A stretch of 20,985 bases of DNA. It comes from Methylotenera_A sp040387095 (GTDB taxonomy: Bacteria; Pseudomonadota; Gammaproteobacteria; Burkholderiales; Methylophilaceae). Below are positions 14,670 to 20,985 of this stretch, piece after piece (the first letter of the stretch is position 1; each line of letters starts with the position of its first letter). The stretch spans positions 1 to 20,985 of the forward strand of contig JAZKEJ010000120.1 in the NCBI GenBank assembly GCA_040387095.1, given 5' to 3'. The notes beneath the pieces are model-generated. The model was not told the origin of the DNA, did no database searches, and was given only the letters and a program-made list of their open reading frames with translations. A program made the translations under genes and the position numbers.

Positions 14670-16874
14670 ATGGCTCAAATAGCAAGGAACAAAAGGCTTC
14701 AAAATCAGAATAAACCAACGGTAAGCACTTTAAAATTAGCGATTCACAGCGCTATAACCAGCGTTATTTTTATGACTGGTACAAATGCTTTTGCCGAGAC
14801 CAGCACTGTTAATCTGCCACAGGTGGATGTTAAAGCAGAGCGCATTAGCGATACTCAGCCCGTAAAAGGTTACAACGCTAAAAAAAGCAGTTCTTCTACC
14901 AGAACCGATACCGAACTACGTGACACCCCACAATCCATTACAGTGATTCCGCAAGATTTAATCAAAGACCAATCGATTCAAAGCATTAGCCAAGCAATTC
15001 AATATGTACCTGGTGTGCAGGCCGCACAAGGTGAAGGTAACCGTGATGCATTGATTTTCCGTGGCAATGCAACCACTGGCGACTTTTTTCTGGATGGTTT
15101 ACGCGATGATGTGCAAACCTATCGCGACATTTACAACACCGACCGTATTGAAGTATTAAAAGGTCCTAACGGCATGGCATTTGGCCGTGGTGGCGCGGGC
15201 GGCGCGATTAATCGTGTGAGCAAACAAGCTGGCTGGACACCTATTAGCGAATTAATCGCCAGCTACGGCGCTTATGATCAAAAGCGTATCGCCGGCGATT
15301 ACGGTCAGGCAATTAACGACGAAGTAGCTTTTCGCGTAAATGCAGTTTACGAAAACTCGGATTCTTATCGTGATGGCGTTAATTTAGAGCGTTTTGGTAT
15401 TACACCAACGGTGACGATTCGTCCTGATGACCAAACTAAAATTGTATTAAGCACCGAATATTTTAAAGATAAACGTGTGGCTGATCGCGGTGTACCATCT
15501 GTTGAAAATGCGGCTGGTCAACCAAGATTAAATAGACGGCCATTTAACATTGGTGATGAAGATAAGTTCTTTGGCAACGCGGATTTAAGCCCAACTGAAA
15601 CCGAAACCATCGCATTTAACGCTTCTATTGAGCATTCTTTTGAAAATGGTATTGGCTTTAAAAATAGCTCAAGATATGCTAACTACGATAAATACTATCA
15701 AAACGTATTTGCAGCATCTTCTGTCAATAACGCTGGCCGACTGAGCCTTGGCGCTTATCGCGATGACACAAAACGTGAAAATTTTATCAATCAAACCGAT
15801 TTAACTTACACAGCAAATTGGGGTAGCGTACAGCACAAATTATTAGCTGGCGCTGAGTTTGCCTTGCAAGATACAGAAAATAAACGCTTTACACCTGCAG
15901 GCGGTGAAACTTTACCTGGCACAGTTTCAAGCCAGAACCCAACACGCTCGGGTGTTATGTTTAATACAAATAGCCGCAATCTAAAAAGTGATGTGACAGT
16001 AGCTGCGTTTTATTTGCAAGATCAAATTATCTTAACGCCACAATGGCAAGCGATAATTGGTTTACGCAATGATAATTTTGATACAGATTTCACTAATGTA
16101 CTGACTAATACAGATATTAATGAGAGTGACAATTTGTTAGCACCACGTGCTGGCTTAATTTTTAAACCGGTTGAAGCTGTTTCAATCTACACCAATTACA
16201 GCGTTTCTTATGTGCCGCGCGCAGGTGATCAGCTCACTTCATTAACAGTGACCAACGCAACGTTTAAACCAGAAAAATTCATTAACTATGAAGTCGGCGC
16301 TAAATGGGATATCAATCCTAACTTGGCATTAACGGCAGCTGTGTATAAGCTGGAGCGTGAAAATGTATTGGTTGCTGACCCGAATAATCCTGGTGGCAAT
16401 CAAATCTTGGTAGATGGTCAAGAAACCAAAGGCATTGAGTTAGGCGTTACTGGCGACATTACAAACAAATGGAGCATATTTGGTGGCATTGCTTTCCAAG
16501 ATGGTGAAATCACCAAGCAGCAAGGCACTGGTAATGGCGCAATTTTAAAAGGTGCGGAACTGGCACAAACGCCTGACCGCACATTATCTTTATGGAATAA
16601 ATATCAAATCAACGATATGTGGGCGGTAGCTTTAGGTATTGTCAGTACATCTGAGCGTTACGCAGCTACGCCAACAGCTTCACAAAGCACGTTATTACCA
16701 GGCTACACGCGTTATGATGCAGCCATATTTGGCAAACTAAGTGAAAAGTTGCGTTTGCAGGTTAACTTGGAAAACTTAACCAATAAAGAATATGCGCTTT
16801 ACGCACATAACAATCAAAACATCACCCCAGGTTCACCGATTACTGGCCGTGCGACATTGATTTACAACTTCTAA
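14670..16874 (+). CDS. TonB-dependent siderophore receptor
   Basis: An outer-membrane beta-barrel importing a ferric siderophore using TonB-ExbBD energy. The product is 734 residues. A long signal peptide ends near AFA-ET (about residue 42); a TonB-box-like stretch (STVNLPQVDVKAE) follows. The plug domain (about 70-200) has RDTPQSITVIPQDLI, ISQAIQYVPGVQ, FFLDGLRDD and IEVLKGPNGMAFGRGGAGGAINRVSK. The barrel carries YTNYSVSYVPRAGDQ, KPEKFINYEVGAKWD, NLENLTNKEYALYAHN, and it ends in a terminal Phe (ATLIYNF) as BAM substrates do. Homology to Fiu/BfrD-type catecholate receptors is likely, but the ligand is not determinable. AGGA precedes the ATG; a Fur box lies upstream and a strong terminator downstream, so this is a monocistronic iron-regulated gene. 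Confidence 0.94.
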   Translation: MAQIARNKRLQNQNKPTVSTLKLAIHSAITSVIFMTGTNAFAETSTVNLPQVDVKAERISDTQPVKGYNAKKSSSSTRTDTELRDTPQSITVIPQDLIKDQSIQSISQAIQYVPGVQAAQGEGNRDALIFRGNATTGDFFLDGLRDDVQTYRDIYNTDRIEVLKGPNGMAFGRGGAGGAINRVSKQAGWTPISELIASYGAYDQKRIAGDYGQAINDEVAFRVNAVYENSDSYRDGVNLERFGITPTVTIRPDDQTKIVLSTEYFKDKRVADRGVPSVENAAGQPRLNRRPFNIGDEDKFFGNADLSPTETETIAFNASIEHSFENGIGFKNSSRYANYDKYYQNVFAASSVNNAGRLSLGAYRDDTKRENFINQTDLTYTANWGSVQHKLLAGAEFALQDTENKRFTPAGGETLPGTVSSQNPTRSGVMFNTNSRNLKSDVTVAAFYLQDQIILTPQWQAIIGLRNDNFDTDFTNVLTNTDINESDNLLAPRAGLIFKPVEAVSIYTNYSVSYVPRAGDQLTSLTVTNATFKPEKFINYEVGAKWDINPNLALTAAVYKLERENVLVADPNNPGGNQILVDGQETKGIELGVTGDITNKWSIFGGIAFQDGEITKQQGTGNGAILKGAELAQTPDRTLSLWNKYQINDMWAVALGIVSTSERYAATPTASQSTLLPGYTRYDAAIFGKLSEKLRLQVNLENLTNKEYALYAHNNQNITPGSPITGRATLIYNF

Positions 16875-16890
16875 TTTAGAAGATTTTGCT

Positions 16891-16926
16891 AAAGCCCATG
16901 CAACTGCGTGGGCTTTTTTTATTTTT
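16891..16926 (+). terminator. Rho-independent terminator of the siderophore receptor
   Basis: AAAGCCCATGC / GCGTGGGCTTT form an 11-base stem (one T-G wobble) around the loop AACT, followed by seven T, then ATTTTT. It lies 17 bases after the receptor stop. Confidence 0.9.
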
Positions 16927-16931
16927 AAGCG

Positions 16932-16954
16932 GCCTTAAAGTTAAGGCTTAAGCC
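16932..16954. repeat. Nested palindromes upstream of hslO
   Basis: GCCTTAA (16932-16938) and TTAAGGC (16941-16947) form a perfect dyad with a 2-base centre. GGCTTAAGCC (16945-16954) is a second, fully palindromic 10-mer sharing the GGC. Both lie between the receptor terminator and the hslO start, 6 bases before a TAAAAT. It could be an operator or an alternative mRNA structure. Confidence 0.5.
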
Positions 16955-16972
16955 AATGTTAAAATGCATATT

Positions 16973-17875
16973 ATGAAAAAATTAGCCGATACACTGCATC
17001 ACTTTTTATTCGACCAAACGCCCATTCGCGGCAACCTTGTGCACTTAAATCAAACCTATACAGAAGTGTTACAGCATCAAGTATTTCCAACAGTGTTAAA
17101 GCATACTTTGGGTGAACTGATGGCGGCAAGTGCATTGTTATCGGCAACACTTAAAATGGATGGCGCGCTGGTATTGCAGATTCAAAGCAAAGGCGCACTT
17201 AAATTACTGGTGGTGGAATGCAGCTCCGATTTAAATATGCGCGCCACGGTAAAATGGGATGAAAAACACTTTGACGAGATGTGCAATACGTCTTTTTTTG
17301 AGTTAGTTAAAAACGGCCAGTTTGTGATTACACTTGACCCCAAGCAAGGCGAAGCTTATCAAGGCATTGTGCCAATTGAAGGCGAAACTATCGCCGAAAT
17401 GCTGCAAAATTATATGCTACGCAGTCAGCAGATTGATACTTCACTTTGGCTGCATTGTGATGGCGAAAATGCCGCTGGCATGCTGTTGCAAAAACTGCCT
17501 GATGCTGGCGGGAATGCAGTTGTAAATATCGATGCCGACGCATGGAACCGCATCAATTATTTGGCCAACACCGTGAAAAATGATGAGCTGCAGAATTTGC
17601 CTGCGGAAATACTGTTAACCCGTCTTTTTGTAGAGGAAGACGTACGTTTATTCGAACCCAAACCCACGCAATTTTATTGCAGCTGTAATCAAAGTAGCGT
17701 GGCCAGTATGCTGCGTATGCTGGGTGAGGATGAGCTAAAAAGTATATTAGCTGAGTTTGGCAAAATTGAAGTAAATTGCGATTTTTGCAATAAGCATTAC
17801 TTATTTGATGCGGTAGATACCGCGCAATTGCTGGTAACTGAAGCCAGTATTAACGTCAGCCAAGCAAAGCATTGA
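16973..17875 (+). CDS. hslO: Hsp33 redox-regulated molecular chaperone
   Basis: Hsp33 is a holdase activated by peroxide or bleach in the cytoplasm, where oxidation of a zinc-bound cysteine cluster unfolds its C-terminus. The product is 300 residues from the preferred ATG (16973, MKKLADTLHHFLFDQTPIRG); an upstream in-frame ATG at 16964 adds only three residues and aligns less well with the family. The redox switch is intact: CSC (Cys 236 and 238) and CDFC (Cys 269 and 272), i.e. CXC-X30-CXXC. No Shine-Dalgarno is visible, and a -10-like TAAAAT ends 7 bases before the ATG, so a very short leader is possible. It is convergent with the pilin gene, with only 3 bases between stops. Confidence 0.95.
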   Translation: MKKLADTLHHFLFDQTPIRGNLVHLNQTYTEVLQHQVFPTVLKHTLGELMAASALLSATLKMDGALVLQIQSKGALKLLVVECSSDLNMRATVKWDEKHFDEMCNTSFFELVKNGQFVITLDPKQGEAYQGIVPIEGETIAEMLQNYMLRSQQIDTSLWLHCDGENAAGMLLQKLPDAGGNAVVNIDADAWNRINYLANTVKNDELQNLPAEILLTRLFVEEDVRLFEPKPTQFYCSCNQSSVASMLRMLGEDELKSILAEFGKIEVNCDFCNKHYLFDAVDTAQLLVTEASINVSQAKH

Positions 17876-17878
17876 TGA

Positions 17879-18421
17879 TTAACGGCAGGCATAAGGTAAA
17901 TATTTAAGCTCGATATTGGTTTTATTTTCGCCGAACACTTTCATATTGGCGGGCGCTGCGGCATTACCACACACCCAAGCAACTGGCACAACTTGCGACT
18001 CCTCAATTACCGCAGGACGAATTGATAAAATTTTACCTTTCAGTTTCCCATTGGCCTTATTGCCAAAAGTCATATGAATCACGCCTTTATCAACCACTAG
18101 CGCGCTAATCCAATTGCTCACCACTTTATCGGACGTGGGCAAGCCAGCTTCGGCATTATCAGCTGGTAAGGATTTAGTGGCTTTCCATTGCGCAGATGCC
18201 GGTTCTTTTGCTGCATCTGCCAGCGGAATAGCTGCTGTTATTTGCTCTCTGATAATACGTTCTATGCCAGACGGAATCGCAATCATGGACAATATCGCGA
18301 TAATCGCCACCACAATCATCATCTCTACTGCTGAAAAACCTTTTTGATTGGCTTTAATCAATTGTCTTTCGATTAATAGCATTTCAATTGGCAGTGTTTT
18401 AGTTAGCAAAGTTTTAATCAT
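17879..18421 (-). CDS. Type IV pilin (PilA-like)
   Basis: A class III prepilin signal is clear: KG-FSAVE with glutamate at +5, then the hydrophobic helix MMIVVAIIAILSMIAIP. PilD would cleave after the glycine and methylate Phe1. The mature part ends with the pilin disulfide loop (WVCG ... KYLPYACR) and contains the pilin-like GVIHMTFGNKANGKLKGK beta region, which favours a PilA-type major or major-like pilin. Start: GTG 18424 and ATG 18421 both follow AAAGGA; ATG is preferred (180 residues). This gives a 28-residue leader, long for a type IVa pilin, so a start at an internal Met (18382, 15-residue leader) cannot be excluded. No other pilus gene is nearby. It follows the SPOUT methyltransferase by 24 bases and may share its transcript. 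Confidence 0.88.
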   Translation of the reverse strand: MIKTLLTKTLPIEMLLIERQLIKANQKGFSAVEMMIVVAIIAILSMIAIPSGIERIIREQITAAIPLADAAKEPASAQWKATKSLPADNAEAGLPTSDKVVSNWISALVVDKGVIHMTFGNKANGKLKGKILSIRPAVIEESQVVPVAWVCGNAAAPANMKVFGENKTNIELKYLPYACR

Positions 18422-18445
18422 CACTATTCCTTTACTTTATCGCAA

Positions 18446-19231
18446 CTAGCTACATTGTCGTTTGCGCTCAAACAAACAAATCGCTGCAGCCGCGGCCGCG
18501 TTTAGGGATTCAACTGCTAACCCATGCGCTTGACTCATGGGGATGCTGATTCGTTTTGTACAATGTTCAATGGTTTTTGCGGTTAAGCCCGCACCTTCGT
18601 TGCCGATGACAAAGGCACAAGTTTGGCTTAAATCCTGGCTATACAAAGATTCGCCATCCATCGTGGTTGCGTAACTATCGCCATCAAAATTCTGTAGCTG
18701 CGCGCTTAAATCGACATTTTCAATCATCGGCAATACAAATTGCGCGCCCTGCCCGCCACGCAAAGCTTTGGGCGACCAAGCATCGGTGCAGCCTTTACTT
18801 AAATAAACCGCCTGCACACCCGCCGCCGCCGCCGTGCGCAACATACTACCCAAATTACCCGGGTCTTGAATATCTTCCAGCATCAGCACAAATTGCGGCT
18901 GTTCTGGCGCTTCTAAAACTGGCGTTTTCACAATCGCCAAAATACCCATACTGCTTGCCACTGGCGTCAATTCAGCAAACATCAGTGTGGGAAACATGAT
19001 TGTATTGACATGCTCAAGCTGTTGCATCAAATTGCTCGCTTCCAGTGTGCTTTTTCCTTCTGGAATAATGATTAACTCTGGCTCACCAAAAGTATGCAAG
19101 TAAGCCTCAATCAAATGCACGCCATCCAGAACGGTCTTGCATTCCTGTTTTCTTTCGCGTGCGTTATCCGCCAGTTTTTTCAGGTATTTAAAAATCGGAT
19201 TATCGCGCGAGGTAATGTGTTTAAAGCTCAT
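18446..19231 (-). CDS. TrmH/SpoU-family RNA 2'-O-ribose methyltransferase
   Basis: A SPOUT-superfamily SAM-dependent methyltransferase of 261 residues. The N-terminal approximately 95 residues form the L30e-like substrate-binding domain (ITSRDNPIFKYLKKLADNARER...). The trefoil-knot domain carries motif 1 (LEDIQDPGNLGSMLRTAAAAGV), motif 2 (FVIGNEGAGL) and motif 3 (ISIPMSQAHGLAVESLNAAAAAAI). The catalytic Asn in motif 1 and the Ser-Leu-Asn of motif 3 are present. The target could be 23S rRNA or a tRNA; sequence alone does not say. It diverges from the RsuA-type pseudouridine synthase, giving a pair of RNA-modification genes. The pilin gene lies 24 bases downstream. Shine-Dalgarno is weak. Confidence 0.92.
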   Translation of the reverse strand: MSFKHITSRDNPIFKYLKKLADNARERKQECKTVLDGVHLIEAYLHTFGEPELIIIPEGKSTLEASNLMQQLEHVNTIMFPTLMFAELTPVASSMGILAIVKTPVLEAPEQPQFVLMLEDIQDPGNLGSMLRTAAAAGVQAVYLSKGCTDAWSPKALRGGQGAQFVLPMIENVDLSAQLQNFDGDSYATTMDGESLYSQDLSQTCAFVIGNEGAGLTAKTIEHCTKRISIPMSQAHGLAVESLNAAAAAAICLFERKRQCS

Positions 19232-19270
19232 GGTTTAAGACTCTTAAGTACAGCTATTTATTAAGTGAAA

Positions 19271-19314
19271 ACACATTTTAACGTAAACAAAAGTGTTCAT
19301 TTGTTTTAATGTGT
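19271..19314. repeat. Imperfect inverted repeat in divergent promoter region
   Basis: ACACATT (19271-19277) pairs with AATGTGT (19308-19314), and inside it AAACAAA (19285-19291) pairs with TTTGTTT (19300-19306) around an 8-base loop. It lies between the methyltransferase and rsuA starts. An operator or cruciform is possible; it is AT-rich, so chance is not excluded. Confidence 0.35.
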
Positions 19315-19357
19315 AAATGCCTGTTACGGCGAAATCACTGAAACTGCATTTTATTTG

Positions 19358-19363
19358 TATAAT
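19358..19363 (+). promoter_or_regulatory. Perfect TATAAT -10 placed 6 bases before the rsuA start
   Basis: TATAAT at 19358-19363, with ATG at 19370. A transcript would begin at or within a base or two of the A of the ATG, making the mRNA leaderless. No Shine-Dalgarno exists upstream. The -35 region is poor (TCACTG at 17 bases). Confidence 0.5.
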
Positions 19364-19369
19364 CCACGC

Positions 19370-20086
19370 ATGGCTAAAAAACTCGATATAGAACGCATAT
19401 TAACTAAACAAGGTTTCGGCACCCGCAAACAATGCCGCATCATGATCATCAATGAAGAAATCACGGTCAATGGCAAATTATGCGATGACCCAGATGCGCA
19501 ATTTGAACTGGAAAACTTAAGATTTACCGTCAAAGGCGAAGCATGGGATTACCGCGAAAAATCCTACTTAATGCTGCACAAACCCAGCAATTACGAATGC
19601 TCACACAAAACCCAGCATCACCCGACTATTTACAGTTTACTGCCGCATCCTCTTGTTGTAAGAGATGTTCAATGTATTGGCAGGTTGGATGAAGACACCA
19701 CTGGCTTGATACTAATTTCAGATGATGGCCAATTTATCCACCGCATGAGCTCACCCAAACACAAAGTACCAAAAATATACGAAGTTACTTGCAAACACCC
19801 TGTCAGTGATGAGCAAATCGCGCATATTTTAAAAGGCGTACAACTCATCGATGAAGATGCCCCAATCGCCGCACTAGCCTGCGAAAGAATCACTGAAAAC
19901 GTGATTCATATGGCTTTGGCAGAAGGCAAATATCACCAGGTAAAACGCATGGTCGCCGCGATTAACAATCGTGTTGAGGCTTTGAAACGTATTCAGATTG
20001 GCGAATTGAAATTGCCTGATGATTTGAAAGTTGGGGAATGGAAGTGGTTAAGTGAGGCTGATATGATGTTGCTTAGTGCAAAGTAA
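19370..20086 (+). CDS. rsuA: 16S rRNA pseudouridine(516) synthase, RsuA family
   Basis: RsuA-family enzymes isomerise a uridine in 16S rRNA (U516 in E. coli). The product is 238 residues from ATG 19370; the in-frame TTG at 19355 overlaps the -10 and is rejected. An N-terminal S4 domain (KKLDIERILTKQGFGTRKQC ... EEITVNGK) is followed by the catalytic domain with YLMLHKPSNYECSHKTQHHPTIYSLLP and the active-site GRLDEDTTGLILISDDG, with the catalytic Asp in GRLD. The segment HQVKRMVAAINNRVEALKRIQIG is also typical. The KP-x-Y-x-CS pattern with HHPT favours RsuA over RluB/RluE/RluF, but a paralogue is possible. It diverges from the SPOUT methyltransferase and is followed by an AT-rich orphan. Confidence 0.9.
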   Translation: MAKKLDIERILTKQGFGTRKQCRIMIINEEITVNGKLCDDPDAQFELENLRFTVKGEAWDYREKSYLMLHKPSNYECSHKTQHHPTIYSLLPHPLVVRDVQCIGRLDEDTTGLILISDDGQFIHRMSSPKHKVPKIYEVTCKHPVSDEQIAHILKGVQLIDEDAPIAALACERITENVIHMALAEGKYHQVKRMVAAINNRVEALKRIQIGELKLPDDLKVGEWKWLSEADMMLLSAK

Positions 20087-20118
20087 AACATATTTAATTT
20101 AATATTGGGGGTAGTCAT

Positions 20119-20706
20119 ATGGACGGATTTTTTAATCTACCATATTCTGAATTTGAAGTTATTAGCTCACTTCAAAAAGAATTTAAAAAAAGTGATGGGT
20201 ATTCTGTTTACATTCCTGTTAGCCGACAACAAAAAGGAATTGATTTTATCGTGCATAACTGTAAGACAAATAAAATATTACGTTTTCAGGTTAAATCATC
20301 AAGAGCACACATACACGAGACTAGAGAACTTAAAGATGGCAGCATTAAGAAACCAGAGTTTAGATACAATTTTTGGTTTAACAATTTTATTGATAAACAT
20401 GAAAAAGGTTTTTGTGATTACTATATTCTTTTTGGGTTATATCCCATTTACACTTCTGAAAATAATATTAAAGAAAATTTTTGGAACAAAATCGTTCTTT
20501 GTTACAGCGATGATGAAATGTTTGATCTTTTAACCAAAATTAAAACCAAGAGAGAGAAAAAAGCTGATAAGTTTTTCTCCTATGGCTTTAACTTTGGCAA
20601 TTCCATATTTAACAAACGTGGAATATCTGAAGTAACTGATGCATCAGAGCATTTACTCAAAAATAAAATTTCTAAAATTAAAAAAACTATAGAAATCAAT
20701 AAATAG
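20119..20706 (+). CDS. Orphan protein with PD-(D/E)XK-like nuclease motif
   Basis: 195 residues, lysine- and aromatic-rich. I do not recognise a named family. The N-terminal half has the layout of a PD-(D/E)XK nuclease: helix with Glu13 (SEFEVISSLQKEF), Asp42 in the strand KGIDFIVHN, and QVK (Q57, K59) in ILRFQVKSS, a Q-x-K variant seen in restriction-type nucleases. An aromatic strand follows (CDYYILFGLYPI). The C-terminal about 55 residues are strongly basic. GGGGG (20107-20111) lies 7 bases before the ATG, a good start. The gene is strikingly more AT-rich than rsuA just upstream, indicating recent acquisition. No methyltransferase or second subunit is visible inside the window. DNase activity is inference. 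Confidence 0.65.
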   Translation: MDGFFNLPYSEFEVISSLQKEFKKSDGYSVYIPVSRQQKGIDFIVHNCKTNKILRFQVKSSRAHIHETRELKDGSIKKPEFRYNFWFNNFIDKHEKGFCDYYILFGLYPIYTSENNIKENFWNKIVLCYSDDEMFDLLTKIKTKREKKADKFFSYGFNFGNSIFNKRGISEVTDASEHLLKNKISKIKKTIEINK

Positions 20707-20738
20707 CTAGCCTAGCCTCGATGAAATGAAATGTAATA

Positions 20739-20765
20739 GAGGGAAACTGAATCAGTGTAACCCTC
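20739..20765. repeat. Stem-loop downstream of the AT-rich orphan
   Basis: GAGGG (20739-20743) pairs with CCCTC (20761-20765), and inside ACTG (20746-20749) pairs with CAGT (20753-20756) around AAT. No U-tract follows, so it is not a standard terminator; it may stabilise the transcript end. Confidence 0.35.
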
Positions 20766-20856
20766 GATTTCGCTTCGCTTAATCAAAGCTACGCTCAAAC
20801 CAAACGTTAATCCCAACCTTTTAAAAACCATTTCTCGTTTTCCAAACTTTACCCCG

Positions 20857-20956
20857 TATAATAGTTACACCCTGCAAAAACCAATCTGTGCAGCGGTCCT
20901 GTTTTTATTTTCCCTATATTTGTTTGTCTCGATTGGTGTTGTTAACGATAACAACA
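20857..20956 (+). promoter_or_regulatory. Putative promoter and structured leader of a gene beyond the right edge
   Basis: No open frame of note occupies 20707-20985. A perfect TATAAT lies at 20857-20862 with no good -35. After the predicted start near 20869, the sequence can form CTGCA/TGCAG (20872-20876 with 20889-20893) and TGTTGTTA/TAACAACA (20937-20944 with 20949-20956, loop ACGA). If a gene begins after the window edge, its leader exceeds 110 bases and is structured. The nature of that gene is unknown here. Confidence 0.35.
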
Positions 20957-20985
20957 GGCCAACTTTAGTTTTTTGAAAGTTTTAC

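Noticed and set aside
19355..19369. TTG start adding five residues to rsuA
   Set aside because: It would place the start inside the TATAAT box, and the family N-terminus begins at the ATG 19370.
20105..20533. Alternative same-strand frame (142 codons) overlapping the AT-rich orphan
   Set aside because: The 195-residue frame has a well-spaced GGGGG Shine-Dalgarno and a recognisable nuclease-like core; the other frame has neither.

Overview
The window looks like chromosomal DNA of an AT-leaning Gram-negative betaproteobacterium, most plausibly a Methylophilaceae-type methylotroph (Methylotenera/Methylophilus-like). That placement is an inference from gene content and remembered gene order (ftsK-lolA-rarA, ispD-ispF, DUF3301 next to GluQ, stand-alone amtB), not from a search. 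LolA, a TonB-dependent receptor and a type IV pilin require a diderm envelope. The assembly contains two 100-N scaffold gaps (4353-4452 and 13782-13881). Both cut through genes and both are almost certainly longer in reality.

Layout. Positions 1-3970 (minus strand) hold ftsK -> lolA -> rarA, linking chromosome translocation, lipoprotein trafficking and replication-fork maintenance; rarA runs off the left edge. Divergently, dps (interrupted by gap 1) has its own terminator and is followed by trxB and an Smr-domain gene, a stress/redox stretch on the plus strand. Positions 6342-7361 hold an AT-rich orphan gene with an ApeA-like HEPN C-terminus. It is convergent with a DUF1348 (NTF2-like) gene, followed by an ABC exporter half-transporter. 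Positions 10103-12559 (minus) hold amtB, then ispD-ispF with a 4-base overlap. The amtB upstream region shows a sigma-54 -24/-12 element with two NtrC-type sites. The amtB-ispD junction has two strong hairpins, the second covering the ispD start codon. An unrecognised 223-residue gene (minus) diverges from DUF3301-gluQ (plus, interrupted by gap 2).

Positions 14604-16920 hold a Fur-box-controlled TonB-dependent siderophore receptor with a clear terminator. Then come hslO (Hsp33) on plus, converging on a pilin gene and an SPOUT rRNA/tRNA methyltransferase on minus; an RsuA-type pseudouridine synthase diverges from the methyltransferase. The right end holds a very AT-rich orphan with a PD-(D/E)XK-like motif and then 279 bases with hairpins and a -10-like box, probably the leader of a gene beyond the window.

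Most of the window is ordinary housekeeping. The parts that deserve attention are the nitrogen-control promoter of amtB, the ispD start hairpin, the possible leaderless starts, and the two orphan nuclease-like genes, which are candidate single-gene defence or mobile functions. I did not find a clear multi-gene novel system, CRISPR array, tRNA, rRNA or insertion sequence.
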